Positions 9,053 through 17,313 of a stretch of 64,000 bases of DNA are shown piece by piece. The DNA is from JACKIC01 sp964543795 (GTDB lineage Bacteria; Planctomycetota; UBA1135; UBA2386). Position numbers and translations under genes: made by a program. The stretch covers positions 62,001-126,000 of the forward strand of contig CAZIZN010000002.1 of NCBI GenBank assembly GCA_964543795.1, in the 5' to 3' direction. Every line of letters begins with the position of its first letter. Within the stretch, counting starts at the first letter, position 1. The notes under the pieces were generated by a model that worked only from the letters and a program-made list of their open reading frames with translations, did not search any database and had not been told where the DNA came from.

Positions 9053-9475
9053 GTGTCGTTCGTCCTGCTCCTCACGCTCGTCGCGCCGCAGAAGCTCGAG
9101 ATCCGGCCTCATCCGGGCCTGGTCGGGACCGCGGTCGCCGTGCGGGCGACGCGCGCGGGCCAAGCGCTGAGCCAGGTGCCGATCGCCGTGCGGCTGCCCG
9201 ACGGCGGTGCCGCCGCGTGCGGCACGACGGACACGGCGGGCGTCGTGGAATTCGTGCCGACAGGGACCGGCGAACACGTCTTCGAGGCGACGATCGACGG
9301 TGTGCGCGTGCTCGCACCGCTGCCGGTCACCGAGGCGCGGCGTCCCTGGGTCGTCGCCGCAGTGCTGGTGCCGCTCGGGCTGGCGCTCGCGTGGCAGAAC
9401 CTGCGCCGCCGCGTCGACGTCGCGCCGGCGGCGCGGTCCGCGGACGAGCGGCAGGCTGTTGACGGACAGGGCTGA
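9053..9475 (+). CDS. small secreted/membrane protein with Ig-like fold and C-terminal anchor
   Basis: I do not recognise a named family. The 140-residue product (GTG start) has a short hydrophobic N-terminus (SFVLLLTLVAP) consistent with a signal peptide. A beta-rich segment of about 70 residues follows (PGLVGTAVAVRATRAG, TDTAGVVEFVPTGTGEHVFEATIDG), like carboxypeptidase-regulatory or CopC/DUF4198-type sandwiches. A transmembrane helix (WVVAAVLVPLGLALAW) and an Arg-rich cytoplasmic tail complete it. This suggests a periplasm-facing membrane protein with a single beta-sandwich. It diverges from lipB and converges on trxA. Confidence 0.6.
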   Translation: MSFVLLLTLVAPQKLEIRPHPGLVGTAVAVRATRAGQALSQVPIAVRLPDGGAAACGTTDTAGVVEFVPTGTGEHVFEATIDGVRVLAPLPVTEARRPWVVAAVLVPLGLALAWQNLRRRVDVAPAARSADERQAVDGQG

Positions 9476-9498
9476 CTCTCCCGGAAGTGGCGGCCGGC

Positions 9499-9819
9499 TC
9501 AGCCGAGGACGCGGTCGACGTGGCCCTTGACGGTGCGCAGGTCGACGTTGCCGGTGAAACGGTCCACCTCCTTGCCGTCGCGGAAGAAGATGCACGTCGG
9601 CACGCTCATGATGCCGAGGTTGGCAGCGGTGTCCGGCGCGGCGTCGATGTCGATCTTGTAGACGTCCATCTTGCCCTTGTACTCGCCAGCGACCTTGTCG
9701 ATCGTCGGCGCCAAGGCCTTGCACGGCTGGCACCAGCCGGCCGAGAAGTCGACCAGCACCGGCACCTTGGCGTTCTGCAGGGTGGAGAGGAAATTGTCGT
9801 CGGACAGTTCGGTGACCAT
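9499..9819 (-). CDS. trxA: thioredoxin
   Basis: The 106-residue protein is a standard thioredoxin: VLVDFSAGWCQPCKALAP contains the redox pair Cys30-Cys33 (WCQPC, where the commonest form is WCGPC). The cis-Pro segment MSVPTCIFFRDGKEVDRF and the C-terminal GNVDLRTV are present. It has no signal peptide, so it acts in the cytoplasm as a general disulfide reductant. The ATG at 9819 was chosen because upstream codons give an Arg-rich non-homologous extension. It is convergent with the small anchored protein and divergent from the glycosyltransferase. Confidence 0.95.
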   Translation of the reverse strand: MVTELSDDNFLSTLQNAKVPVLVDFSAGWCQPCKALAPTIDKVAGEYKGKMDVYKIDIDAAPDTAANLGIMSVPTCIFFRDGKEVDRFTGNVDLRTVKGHVDRVLG

Positions 9820-9963
9820 GGTCTCGTGGGTTGTTGCGCCGGTGCCGGGTGTGGCCTTGGCGCGCCGTATCTTTGGCCCTCGCCTGGAGCCGCGCAAGAG
9901 CGCGCCTCAAGTGCGTCGGGAGGGACTGCCGATGTCGCCGGGCGAGAGGTCGGCGCCCGGCGA

Positions 9964-10836
9964 ATGAAGCTCGTTTCTGTTTCCCTGGTCAAGAACGAGG
10001 AGTACTGGATCTGGTACGCCCTGACCTCCGTCGCGCCGCACGTCGACGAAGTGCTGGTGTTCGACAACGGCTCGACCGATCGCACCGTCGAGATCGTCCG
10101 CAACATGCCGCACCTGGGCGAGAAGCTCTCGTTGTTCGAGAACTTCGGCGGCGACGACGAGAACGCCGTGCGCGAAGCGACGCTGGCCGAGGCTCGGCGG
10201 CGCGGCGCCACGCACGTCCTGACGCTCGACGGGGACGAGGTCTACTCGGACGAGGTGCTCGGCTTCTGTCGCAAGCTGCTGGAGGTCCACGAGCATCACC
10301 CGGTGCTGCAGGATCCCCCGCGCAACCACGGCAGGCCGATGGACCCCGCGCCGACGGACGGCGCGCTGGTGAAGAACCTCGGGTTGCGACCGATCTGCCC
10401 CGGCTTCGCCGGACCGGGCACGTGCCGGCCGGCCGACTACGTCGCGGCCGACGGGGAGCACTCGGCCTACAACTACCTCACTCGCATCACGTCCCTCGCC
10501 AACCTGCGCGGCAATGGTCTGGGCTGGGGCCACCACGGCTTCCTCGAGTCCGGGGACCTCTACGTCCAGGCTTCGCCGCACACGCTGTGGCTGCCGGGAC
10601 TGTGGTTCCTGCACTTCTCCTTCCACCCGCGCTCGAGCCAGCGGCGGCGCGAGACGATGCAGTGGCTGCGCCCGGTCGAAGACCAGGGCAGCGTGCCGAT
10701 CCACGCGCACGTGCACCTGCCCGCGGCGCTGCTGCGCCCCGACGGGCCTGGCAACCCGACGCTCGAGTCGTGGGGGCTCGTCGAGCCGCCGCCGGGGGCG
10801 TCGCGCACGCCGCTGCAGCGGTTCGTGACGAACTGA
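9964..10836 (+). CDS. family 2-type glycosyltransferase
   Basis: This 290-residue cytosolic protein has a GT-A fold N-terminus. MKLVSVSLVKNEEYWIWYAL opens the domain, VLVFDNGSTDRT (about residues 35-46) is the nucleotide-sugar segment, and THVLTLDGDEVYSDE (about 80-94) carries the acidic metal-binding motif. The C-terminal half contains several His and Trp residues (GWGHHGF, LWFLHFSFHPRSS) and is not diagnostic. Length and layout resemble GT2 proteins acting on glycans or peptides. It starts 144 bp from the divergent thioredoxin and appears alone. The acceptor is unknown. Confidence 0.82.
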   Translation: MKLVSVSLVKNEEYWIWYALTSVAPHVDEVLVFDNGSTDRTVEIVRNMPHLGEKLSLFENFGGDDENAVREATLAEARRRGATHVLTLDGDEVYSDEVLGFCRKLLEVHEHHPVLQDPPRNHGRPMDPAPTDGALVKNLGLRPICPGFAGPGTCRPADYVAADGEHSAYNYLTRITSLANLRGNGLGWGHHGFLESGDLYVQASPHTLWLPGLWFLHFSFHPRSSQRRRETMQWLRPVEDQGSVPIHAHVHLPAALLRPDGPGNPTLESWGLVEPPPGASRTPLQRFVTN

Positions 10837-10906
10837 CGCGTCGCGACGTCGGCTCGCACGCGCGCGGGCACGCTGCCCCGGCGGCGACGCGCGGGCCGGA
10901 TCGGGC

Positions 10907-11131
10907 TCAGCCCTGGCGGTTCATCGCCGCGAGCAGGCGTTCGACCGGGATGCCGTTGTCGCTCGCGACCTTCGCGAGCGAGTCGTGCGGGTCGAAACCG
11001 CAGTGGCTGCAGCCGCCGAGGTGGAAGTCGCGCATCAGCACCATGCCGAGCGACGGATCGGCGGTCAGTACTTCGAGCATCGTGGACTGGGGCGTGAAGC
11101 GGGCGGGGCTGGTCTCGGTCTTCTGGTTCAT
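10907..11131 (-). CDS. DUF1858-type CxxC redox-associated small protein
   Basis: This 74-residue protein matches the DUF1858/'hybrid-cluster-associated redox disulfide' family: STMLEVLTADPSLGMVLM, then GGCSHCGFDPHDSL with a CxxC pair, then a helix VASDNGIPVERLLAAMN. The ATG at 11131 has a good Shine-Dalgarno AGGAG six bases upstream. A GTG at 11173 overlapping the mrp stop (GTGA) is a possible alternative start, adding a polar tail. The position directly after the Fe-S carrier gene suggests a role in cluster or redox chemistry (inference). Confidence 0.8.
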   Translation of the reverse strand: MNQKTETSPARFTPQSTMLEVLTADPSLGMVLMRDFHLGGCSHCGFDPHDSLAKVASDNGIPVERLLAAMNRQG

Positions 11132-11169
11132 GGTGGGCTCCTGGTTGGTCTGGTTCACGGTGGGGCTGG

Positions 11170-12234
11170 TCACTGCGCGTTGAGCACGGAGACTCGCTGC
11201 GCGACCTTGCCGGCGATCTCGGTCAAGGCCCGCGCCGAAGCTGCCTCGGGATGGGCGACGACGATGGGCTCGCCGCGGTCACCGCCTTCGCGCACGGGCA
11301 TCTCGATCGGCACCTGACCCAGCAGCGGCACGCCGAACTCCCGTTCGATGCGGGCGCCGCCCCCTTCGCCGAACAGGTGATAACGCTCGGTGTGGCCGGG
11401 GGGCGTGAACCACGCCATGTTCTCGACGACGCCCAGGATCGGCACGTTCACGGTCTGGAACATGCGGATCGCCTTGCGCACGTCGAGCACCGAGACGTCC
11501 TGCGGCGTGGTGACGAGGATCGCACCCATGAGGTGGGCCTGCTGGCTCAACGAGAGCTGGGCATCGCCGGTGCCGGGCGGCAGATCGACGACGAGGTAGT
11601 CGAGATCGTTCCACGCGACGTCGAAGAGGAATTGGCGCACCGCGGAATGCAGCATGGGACCGCGCCAGATCACGGGCTGGTCCTCGGCGACGAGCAGCGC
11701 CATCGACATCACCTGCAGGCCGTGCCGCTCGAACGGCACGATCTTCTTGTCGACGACCTGGGGCTGGCCGCGCACGCCGAGCATCAGCGGCACGTTGGGG
11801 CCGTAGACGTCGGCGTCGAGGATGCCGACCCGGGCGCCCGCCCGCTGCAGCGCGCAGGCCAGGTTGACGGCCACCGTGGACTTGCCGACGCCGCCCTTGC
11901 CGGAGGACACCGCGAGCACGTTCTTCACGCCGGGGATGGTGCCCTTGTCGCCGAGCACGGGACGGCTGGCGGTCACCTGGGCGGTCATCGTCACCGTCAC
12001 CTCGGCCACGCCGGGCACGCGCCGCACGGCGGCTTCCGCCTGGCTCTGCATCAGGTCCTTGACCGGGCAGGCGGGCGTCGTCAACTCGATCTGGAATGCG
12101 ACGTTGCCGCCGCAGATCCGCAGGTCCTTGACGAAGCCGAGCGCGACGATGTCGCGGTGCAGGTCGGGATCGCGCACGCTGCGCAAGGCGTCGAGGACGG
12201 CGGCTTCGGTCGGAGCAGTCAGCGGCGCGGACAT
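11170..12234 (-). CDS. apbC: Mrp/ApbC-family Fe-S cluster carrier ATPase
   Basis: The 354-residue protein has an N-terminal MIP18/FeS-assembly domain (residues about 10-85, with TTPACPVKD) followed by a P-loop NTPase: SSGKGGVGKST, DADVYGPNVP, DYLVVDLPPGTGD. Members deliver Fe-S clusters to apo-proteins in the cytosol. The C-terminal CxxC cluster-bridging motif of many relatives is absent; the equivalent stretch reads VENMAWFTPPGHTERYHLF, a variant I recall from some other phyla. The start at 12234 is the first that gives the conserved N-terminus. The downstream CxxC protein is probably in the same transcript. Confidence 0.9.
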   Translation of the reverse strand: MSAPLTAPTEAAVLDALRSVRDPDLHRDIVALGFVKDLRICGGNVAFQIELTTPACPVKDLMQSQAEAAVRRVPGVAEVTVTMTAQVTASRPVLGDKGTIPGVKNVLAVSSGKGGVGKSTVAVNLACALQRAGARVGILDADVYGPNVPLMLGVRGQPQVVDKKIVPFERHGLQVMSMALLVAEDQPVIWRGPMLHSAVRQFLFDVAWNDLDYLVVDLPPGTGDAQLSLSQQAHLMGAILVTTPQDVSVLDVRKAIRMFQTVNVPILGVVENMAWFTPPGHTERYHLFGEGGGARIEREFGVPLLGQVPIEMPVREGGDRGEPIVVAHPEAASARALTEIAGKVAQRVSVLNAQ

Positions 12235-12430
12235 GGGGGCGGGGAAACTAGCCTCGGCCTGGGGCCAATTCAAGTCGCGGACCTGCTCGCATCGGGGTTC
12301 GGAGACCCCGTAGGCAGGGCGAGGAGGGGAACGCGACGAGATGCGAGAAAAATGTCTCGACGCAGCCGAAGATCCCGGGGGTCCGATCCGTCGTAGGCTT
12401 CTTCGTGCCTTTCCCACGGCACCTCCGCCC

Positions 12431-13387
12431 ATGGCTTCCACCACGCTCCGCATCGCCCTCGTCCTCCTGGCATCCAGCGCCACCCTCGCGGCCCAGGGCA
12501 ACAAGCCTGCGGCCGGCGGCCGCAACACCGAGGCGCAGCAGCAGGAGTTGCAGAAGCAGCGGGAGATCGAGGCGGCCGACGACGGCTCGGCCGGCATCAA
12601 GTCGGGCGACGTGAAGGAGGCGGTCGACAACCTCGAGAACCTGACTCCCGAGCAGCGGCTCGAACGTGGCACCCGCAGCGGCGCCTCGAACTACTGCCGG
12701 TTCATCGCTTCGATCCGGCCTGCGCGGCTGCTGCCCGGACAGACCGGGACCATGTACGTCGTCGCGTCGTTGCAGGGACAGGCCGTCCTGACCGCGCCGG
12801 CGCCGTTGCAGGTGACCTCGCCCGCTCAGCAGGGCATCGTGACGCTCGGGGCGCCGACCTTCCATCCCGCGGAGCCCGGGCGCCTCGCCAAGGGCTACCT
12901 CGGCGTGCCGGTCTACGACAACACTGCGATCCTCGAGATCCCGGTGACGGTCGCGGCGAACGCGCCGATCGGCCAGAAGCAGGCGGTGAACGTCGACCTG
13001 AAGTTCGATCTCTACGACGGGGTCACGACGCAGGTCGTCGGGCGGTTCGTGGATCGTGCGGTCGCCGAGGTCGAGGTGGGGCGAAGCGCCGACCCCAGCG
13101 TGAGCATGCCTGTCGTCGAGCAGCAGGGGGCGCCGGTCGACGCCGCGCGCAGCGAGCGCGCACCCGTCGCCGGCGACGGCGACAGCGTGGGTGTGCGACC
13201 GTCGGCGCTCGCAGGCGATGCGGCGGTGCCGGCGCCTGCGCCGGCGGCGACCGTCGAGCCGCAGCCGCGCGACATGGTCACCGAGGGGCCGCCGGCGCCG
13301 GAAGGCGGTGGGTCGACGCACCTGCTGCTGCTCGGCGGCGGTGCGTTGGTGTTGCTGCTCGTGGTGATGCTCGTCCGGAGGAAGTAG
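12431..13387 (+). CDS. secreted tail-anchored protein, possible DsbD-alpha-like domain
   Basis: I cannot assign a firm family. The 318-residue product begins with a clear signal peptide (TLRIALVLLASSATLAAQG). A Gln/Glu-rich stretch follows, then a beta-rich domain (about residues 85-225) resembling the DsbD N-terminal/alpha domain in style (ARLLPGQTGTMYVVASL, LEIPVTVAANAPIG). A Pro/Ala linker leads to a C-terminal transmembrane helix (HLLLLGGGALVLLLVVML) ending RRK. It should face the periplasm and be anchored at its C-terminus. ATG 12431 was chosen for the signal peptide. It diverges from apbC across 196 bp. Confidence 0.6.
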   Translation: MASTTLRIALVLLASSATLAAQGNKPAAGGRNTEAQQQELQKQREIEAADDGSAGIKSGDVKEAVDNLENLTPEQRLERGTRSGASNYCRFIASIRPARLLPGQTGTMYVVASLQGQAVLTAPAPLQVTSPAQQGIVTLGAPTFHPAEPGRLAKGYLGVPVYDNTAILEIPVTVAANAPIGQKQAVNVDLKFDLYDGVTTQVVGRFVDRAVAEVEVGRSADPSVSMPVVEQQGAPVDAARSERAPVAGDGDSVGVRPSALAGDAAVPAPAPAATVEPQPRDMVTEGPPAPEGGGSTHLLLLGGGALVLLLVVMLVRRK

Positions 13388-13560
13388 GCGGTACCCTGCG
13401 GCGGCGGGGCGCCCGGGGACGGGCGCGCGCCCGATCCGGGAGTTGCCCGGCACGGAAGTTGGTCGTGCGGGATGGCGAGGCTCGCTGCGTCCGCGGGCGG
13501 CGTTCCGACGAACCCCCGTCGGAGCCGCTCGTATCACGGCCACGCCACACGGAGCCACTC

Positions 13561-14766
13561 ATGGTGCTGTCCAGACTCAAGCCAGGATCGAAGAAGAAGT
13601 TGCAGGCGTCCGAGCGGATCTCGCTCGAGCGGCTGGACCAACTCCTCGACGTGCCGACCGACCGTTTCGACGCGACTAGCGAGACCCTTGCCAAGGAGTT
13701 TACGCGGGCGCAGGCCACCATCGATGTGGCTGGCTACCGGAAGATTCTGGCAGAGACTGCCAATCCTGCAGTCGTGGCGGACATCCCCGACGTGCGCGGC
13801 ACGGCCTACCAGGCCGAGCTGCGACGGATTCCCGCGATGGACCGCGCCGAGGAGTTCCGCATGGCGCGGCGGCACGACTTCATGCGGCGGCTCGTTCGCC
13901 GCGGCCTGGTTGCGCTCGGCGTCGCTGCGGACGATGCGGACCGGTTGCTGACGCAGCCGGCGGCCGCGCAGCGCGCGGCCGTGCGGCAGGGCGGTGCCCG
14001 CGCGCGCGTGGACCGCGCCTGGTTCGATCAGGTGGTGCAGCAGTTCGAAGACCTGCGCAACCTCTACGTCGAAGGCGCCCTCTACATCGTGCTGGGCACC
14101 GTCAATCGCTACCGCAACCTGGGCGTGGACACTGCGGATCTGATCCAGGAAGGCAACGCCTCGCTGTTCCAGGCGATCGATGGCTTCGACTGGCGCCGCG
14201 ACGTCCGGTTCCGCACCTACGCGCAGTACTGGGTGCATCAGGCGGTGCTGAAGATGCTCTACAACAGCGCGCGCACGGTCCGCGTGCCCATCTGGGTGCA
14301 GAAGGTGCTCGGCAAGATCCGCCGCGTCCAGGAGGCGGCGCGCCGCGACGGTCGCGAGGCGACCCCCGAGCAGATCGGTCACGAACTGGGCATTCCCGCC
14401 GAGCGGGTCGAGTGGGTGCTGGCGACGCGTCGTTATGCGGTGAGCCTCGACGCCCAGATCTCGGCCGAAGACGGCACGTCGCTGGTGCAGATGCTGCCCG
14501 ACGAGAGCCTCGAGCCGATTCCCGAGTCCATTCCCGAAGGCGATCTCAAGCTGGCGCTGGCCGAGGTGATGGCGGATCTGCCGGAGCGCGAGCGGCGCAT
14601 CCTGCGACTGCGCTTCGGCCTCGACGGTGACGAGCCGCAGACTCTCGGCGAGATCGCCACCGGGCTCGGCATCACGGCCGAACGTGTCCGGCAGTTGCAG
14701 AACGCGGCGCTGGGTCGCATCAAGAAGCCGGCCAAGCTGCGACAGCTGCAGGCGTTCGTGCAGTAG
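13561..14766 (+). CDS. sigma-70 family RNA polymerase sigma factor (non-primary)
   Basis: The 401-residue protein has sigma regions 2 (DLIQEGNASLFQAIDGF near residue 192; FRTYAQYWVHQAVLK), 3 (EATPEQIGHELGIPAERV) and 4 (LPERERRILRLRFGLDG; helix-turn-helix TLGEIATGLGITAERVRQL from residue 361). The -10-melting segment reads TYAQYWVHQAV where primary sigmas have TYATWWIRQAI, so promoter preference probably differs from the housekeeping factor. The first 160 residues are unlike RpoD region 1.1 and lack the region 1.2 signature. GGAG lies 6 bases before the ATG. No anti-sigma gene adjoins it. Confidence 0.88.
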   Translation: MVLSRLKPGSKKKLQASERISLERLDQLLDVPTDRFDATSETLAKEFTRAQATIDVAGYRKILAETANPAVVADIPDVRGTAYQAELRRIPAMDRAEEFRMARRHDFMRRLVRRGLVALGVAADDADRLLTQPAAAQRAAVRQGGARARVDRAWFDQVVQQFEDLRNLYVEGALYIVLGTVNRYRNLGVDTADLIQEGNASLFQAIDGFDWRRDVRFRTYAQYWVHQAVLKMLYNSARTVRVPIWVQKVLGKIRRVQEAARRDGREATPEQIGHELGIPAERVEWVLATRRYAVSLDAQISAEDGTSLVQMLPDESLEPIPESIPEGDLKLALAEVMADLPERERRILRLRFGLDGDEPQTLGEIATGLGITAERVRQLQNAALGRIKKPAKLRQLQAFVQ

Positions 14767-14781
14767 CCGGGACGGTGGTCT

Positions 14782-14801
14782 GCAGCGGCGGGGCCCGCTG
14801 C
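14782..14801. terminator. short hairpin between convergent genes
   Basis: GCAGCGG (14782-14788) pairs perfectly with CCGCTGC (14795-14801) around a six-base loop. It lies between the stop codons of the sigma factor and the convergent amidase, where a bidirectional terminator is expected. There is no T tract on either side, so intrinsic activity is uncertain. Confidence 0.4.
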
Positions 14802-14803
14802 GG

Positions 14804-15682
14804 TCAGATCTCGCGGGGTTGTCGCGCGTTCCGGCTCATCTGCTCCCAGGTCTCCTCGAACATGCGTCGATAGACCTCGGGGCGCGCATCCTGCGCGATC
14901 GGCAGGATGCGGCGCATCGCCCGCACCTTGCGCAACTCCAACGGCGCCAGGATCGCGCCGGCGTCGCCGGTGCCGGCGGCGAGCACTTCGCCGGTCGGAT
15001 CGACGATCCTGCCGTCGCCCGGGAAAGCCATCGGCTCGCCGTTCCGCAGTGAGGCCTCCTGTCCGGTCCGATTGCATCCGACCACGAACATCTCGTTCTC
15101 GATCGCGCGCGCGCGCAGCAGCGTCCGCCAGTGTTGCGATCGAGCCTCGGGCCACTGGCCGGGCACGACGAGGATCTCGACGCCGCGGTGGAAGTAGTAG
15201 CGCGCGAGCTCGGGGAACCGCAGGTCGTAGCAGATCATCACCCCGAGCTTGCCCACGCTCGTGCGGACCACGAGCGGATCGTCGCCCGGAGCATGCAGGC
15301 GGTGTTCGACGTTGGGCGAGAAGAGGTGGATCTTGCGGTAGCGGCCGACCTCCCGTCCGCCGTCGTAGACGTAGGCGGTGTTGAAGTGCTTGCCGCCGTC
15401 CGCCTCGATCGTGCTGCCCACGGTCACGAGGCCGTGCGCAGCGCTCAGCTCCCGCAGTTCGCGTTCGGCATCGGCGACCTCGCGTAGCACCGACGCGTCG
15501 ATCTCGCCGAGGAACGATGTCGACCACAGTTCGGGCAGCACGCAGAGCCTGGCGCCCGCGTCGGCCGCCTCCTCGATCCCGGCGCGCATGGCGGCGCAGT
15601 TGGCCGCGACGTCGCCGCTGCGTACGTCGAACTGCAGGCACGCCGCGGTGAGGATTGCGGAGTCTTCGTCGGGGGATGGCAC
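14804..15682 (-). CDS. carbon-nitrogen hydrolase (nitrilase superfamily amidase)
   Basis: The 292-residue protein carries the Glu-Lys-Cys triad of the superfamily: Glu51 (VLPELWSTSF), Lys117 (YRKIHLF) and Cys151 (VMICYDLRFPE). The RxPE segment after Cys151 and HWRTLLRARAIEN fit the omega-amidase/NIT2-like branch, which hydrolyses alpha-ketoglutaramate or similar deaminated amides. Substrate assignment is inference. The start is GTG 15682; no ATG is available before the conserved ILTAACLQFDV strand. It is convergent with the sigma factor and downstream of HU on the same strand. Confidence 0.88.
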   Translation of the reverse strand: MPSPDEDSAILTAACLQFDVRSGDVAANCAAMRAGIEEAADAGARLCVLPELWSTSFLGEIDASVLREVADAERELRELSAAHGLVTVGSTIEADGGKHFNTAYVYDGGREVGRYRKIHLFSPNVEHRLHAPGDDPLVVRTSVGKLGVMICYDLRFPELARYYFHRGVEILVVPGQWPEARSQHWRTLLRARAIENEMFVVGCNRTGQEASLRNGEPMAFPGDGRIVDPTGEVLAAGTGDAGAILAPLELRKVRAMRRILPIAQDARPEVYRRMFEETWEQMSRNARQPREI

Positions 15683-15744
15683 GGCCGCGACGATAGCTAC
15701 CGCCGGGAGGGCGAGCGAGGTCCAGTCCCGATCCCCGGTACGTG

Positions 15745-15783
15745 ACGCGAGGAGGGCGCCCGCGGGGGCGGCCCTCCTCGTCT
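15745..15783 (-). terminator. strong GC hairpin downstream of the HU gene
   Basis: GAGGAGGGC and GCCCTCCTC form a perfect nine-pair stem, extendable with one bulge to GACG/CGTC, within the gap between the HU stop and the amidase start. No T run follows on the minus strand, so it may act as a pausing or RNA-stabilising hairpin rather than a full intrinsic terminator. Confidence 0.5.
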
Positions 15784-15799
15784 CCGGTCCCGTTCGGGC

Positions 15800-16228
15800 T
15801 CAGCCCTTGAACAGGATGTCGTCCGTCGGCAGCCCCGCCGGCTTCTTCGCCCGGGGCGCGGCGTTGGTGCGCGTTTCGACGATCAGCTGGTCGCTCGGCT
15901 TGAAGATGATCGTCTCCTTGTTCGCGACGTCGATGCTCTCGCCCGTCAGCGGGTGCTTGTAGGCGCGCCCCTTGCGGATGCGGCGCTCGAAGGTGCCGAA
16001 ACCCTTGACGGCGACCTTGCCGCGGCTGCGCAGGAGGTCGCCGACCGAATCGAGCACGGCGTCCAGCACGCGCGCGGCGGTCCGGCGCGGCACGTTCAGT
16101 TCCTCGGCCACCTTGTCGGCCAGGATTCCCTTGTTCGCCTGACGGCCGAAGGCCTCTTCGGCCGCCGCAGTGAACTGGCCCGTCGCCTGATCCATGCTGT
16201 TCGCATCCTGCTTCGTAGTGCGGGTCAT
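15800..16228 (-). CDS. HU-family nucleoid DNA-binding protein with extended termini
   Basis: The 142-residue protein has an HU/IHF core at about residues 33-125: ILADKVAEELNVPRRTAARVLDAV, GKVAVKGFGTFERRIRKGR and the DNA-arm segment KHPLTGESIDVANKETIIFKPS. Extra N-terminal (about 30, polar) and C-terminal (about 18, with AAPRAKKPAG) residues make it longer than the usual 90. ATG 16228 has AAGGGG upstream. It probably binds and bends DNA non-specifically. A fully diagnostic IHF/HU distinction is not possible here. Confidence 0.92.
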   Translation of the reverse strand: MTRTTKQDANSMDQATGQFTAAAEEAFGRQANKGILADKVAEELNVPRRTAARVLDAVLDSVGDLLRSRGKVAVKGFGTFERRIRKGRAYKHPLTGESIDVANKETIIFKPSDQLIVETRTNAAPRAKKPAGLPTDDILFKG

Positions 16229-16299
16229 CACGTAGTTCCCCTTTTCCCTGTTGGCTCCGTGTTGCAGGTGTTTCCCCACCTGCGATGTGTCGCCGCCCG

Positions 16300-17115
16300 T
16301 CAGGTCCTCACGACCTGCGACCCCGACTTCGCGGCCCCGATGTAGCGTTCGAGACCCGAGACGAGCTTCGCGAGGTAGCGTGCAGCGACGCTGCCGGGGA
16401 AGGCTTCGCTGAACGGCGCGCGCTTCAAAACGGCGCCCTCAACGGAGCTATCTTCCGGCAGCAGTCCGAGCCAGTTGAGGTCGAAACCGAGAAAGCGTTC
16501 CGTGCAGCTCTTGAGCTTGAGGAACACCTGCTCGGCCTCCTCCGGCGAGCGAACGCGGTTGACCACGCAGTGGATCGGTTTGTCGTAGCCGTCCTGCACG
16601 ACGACCTTGACGATGCCGTACGCGTCGGCGATCGACGCGAAGTTGCTCGTCGTCACGAGGATCGTGTGGTCCGCGAGCGTGACGAAGTCCGTGACCGACT
16701 TGGACACGCCGGCGCCGGTGTCCAGGATCACGACGTCGCAGAAGGGGGCGATCTCCTCGATCGCCACGCAGATCCTCGCGCGACCGTTGTCGTCGAGGTT
16801 GGCCATGTCCTTCACGCCGCTGCCGCCGCTGATGAACTTCACCTTGCAAGGACCGTCCTCGATGATCTGGGACAGCTCGGCCTTGCCCTCGATGTAGTCC
16901 GACAACGTGCGCACCGGCTTCATGCCCGCGATGATGTGTGCGTTCGCGAGGCCGAGATCCGTGTCCACGATGATGGTCCGGTGACCGCGGCGGCTGAATT
17001 CGCAGGCGAGGTTGACGGAGAGCGAAGTCTTGCCGACGCCGCCCTTGCCCGACGTGACCGCCAGGATGACCGCGCGCTTGGCTGGCCTGGCGGTTTCGTT
17101 CGATTGGTCCGACAT
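16300..17115 (-). CDS. FlhG/FleN-like MinD-family ATPase
   Basis: The 271-residue protein is a deviant Walker-A ATPase: TSGKGGVGKTSLSVN (residues 21-35), VDTDLGLANAHI, FISGGSGVKDMANL, VILDTGAGVSKSVTDF and VTTSNFASIADAYGIVKV. The DLGLAN and GGSG segments match FlhG/FleN, which count or place flagella and polar machines, more than MinD or ParA. No flagellar gene is seen nearby. Instead it diverges, over 198 bp, from an unknown envelope cassette, so it might position that. ATG 17115 has AGGGG upstream. The C-terminal region lacks an obvious MinD amphipathic membrane helix. Confidence 0.85.
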   Translation of the reverse strand: MSDQSNETARPAKRAVILAVTSGKGGVGKTSLSVNLACEFSRRGHRTIIVDTDLGLANAHIIAGMKPVRTLSDYIEGKAELSQIIEDGPCKVKFISGGSGVKDMANLDDNGRARICVAIEEIAPFCDVVILDTGAGVSKSVTDFVTLADHTILVTTSNFASIADAYGIVKVVVQDGYDKPIHCVVNRVRSPEEAEQVFLKLKSCTERFLGFDLNWLGLLPEDSSVEGAVLKRAPFSEAFPGSVAARYLAKLVSGLERYIGAAKSGSQVVRT

Positions 17116-17269
17116 GTTGGGTCCCCTGATCCGCTGGAACACGTACGACGGAAGCATCGGCAAGTCGGGTGCCCGGGCTTGCGTCCAAACGCGAGACGTC
17201 CCTGGGGCCCGTCGCTCAATGCCGTGGCGATCCTGGTCGATCCACGCGTGCCGCGGTCCGCGACGACGT

Positions 17270-17295
17270 GTCGCAGGAACCGGCAGTCCTGCGAC
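17270..17295. promoter_or_regulatory. perfect 9-bp inverted repeat in leader of envelope cassette
   Basis: GTCGCAGGA (17270-17278) and TCCTGCGAC (17287-17295) are exact inverted copies around an 8-base loop, ending 18 bases before the ATG at 17314. No Shine-Dalgarno sequence is visible after it. It could be an operator for a dimeric regulator or an RNA hairpin controlling translation of the cassette. Confidence 0.45.
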
Positions 17296-17313
17296 TTCGT
17301 GCAGCAGCAGCCC

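Noticed and set aside
13416..13436. Palindrome CGGGCGCGCGCCCG as a terminator
   Set aside because: Self-complementary GC run without loop room or T tract; expected by chance at this composition.
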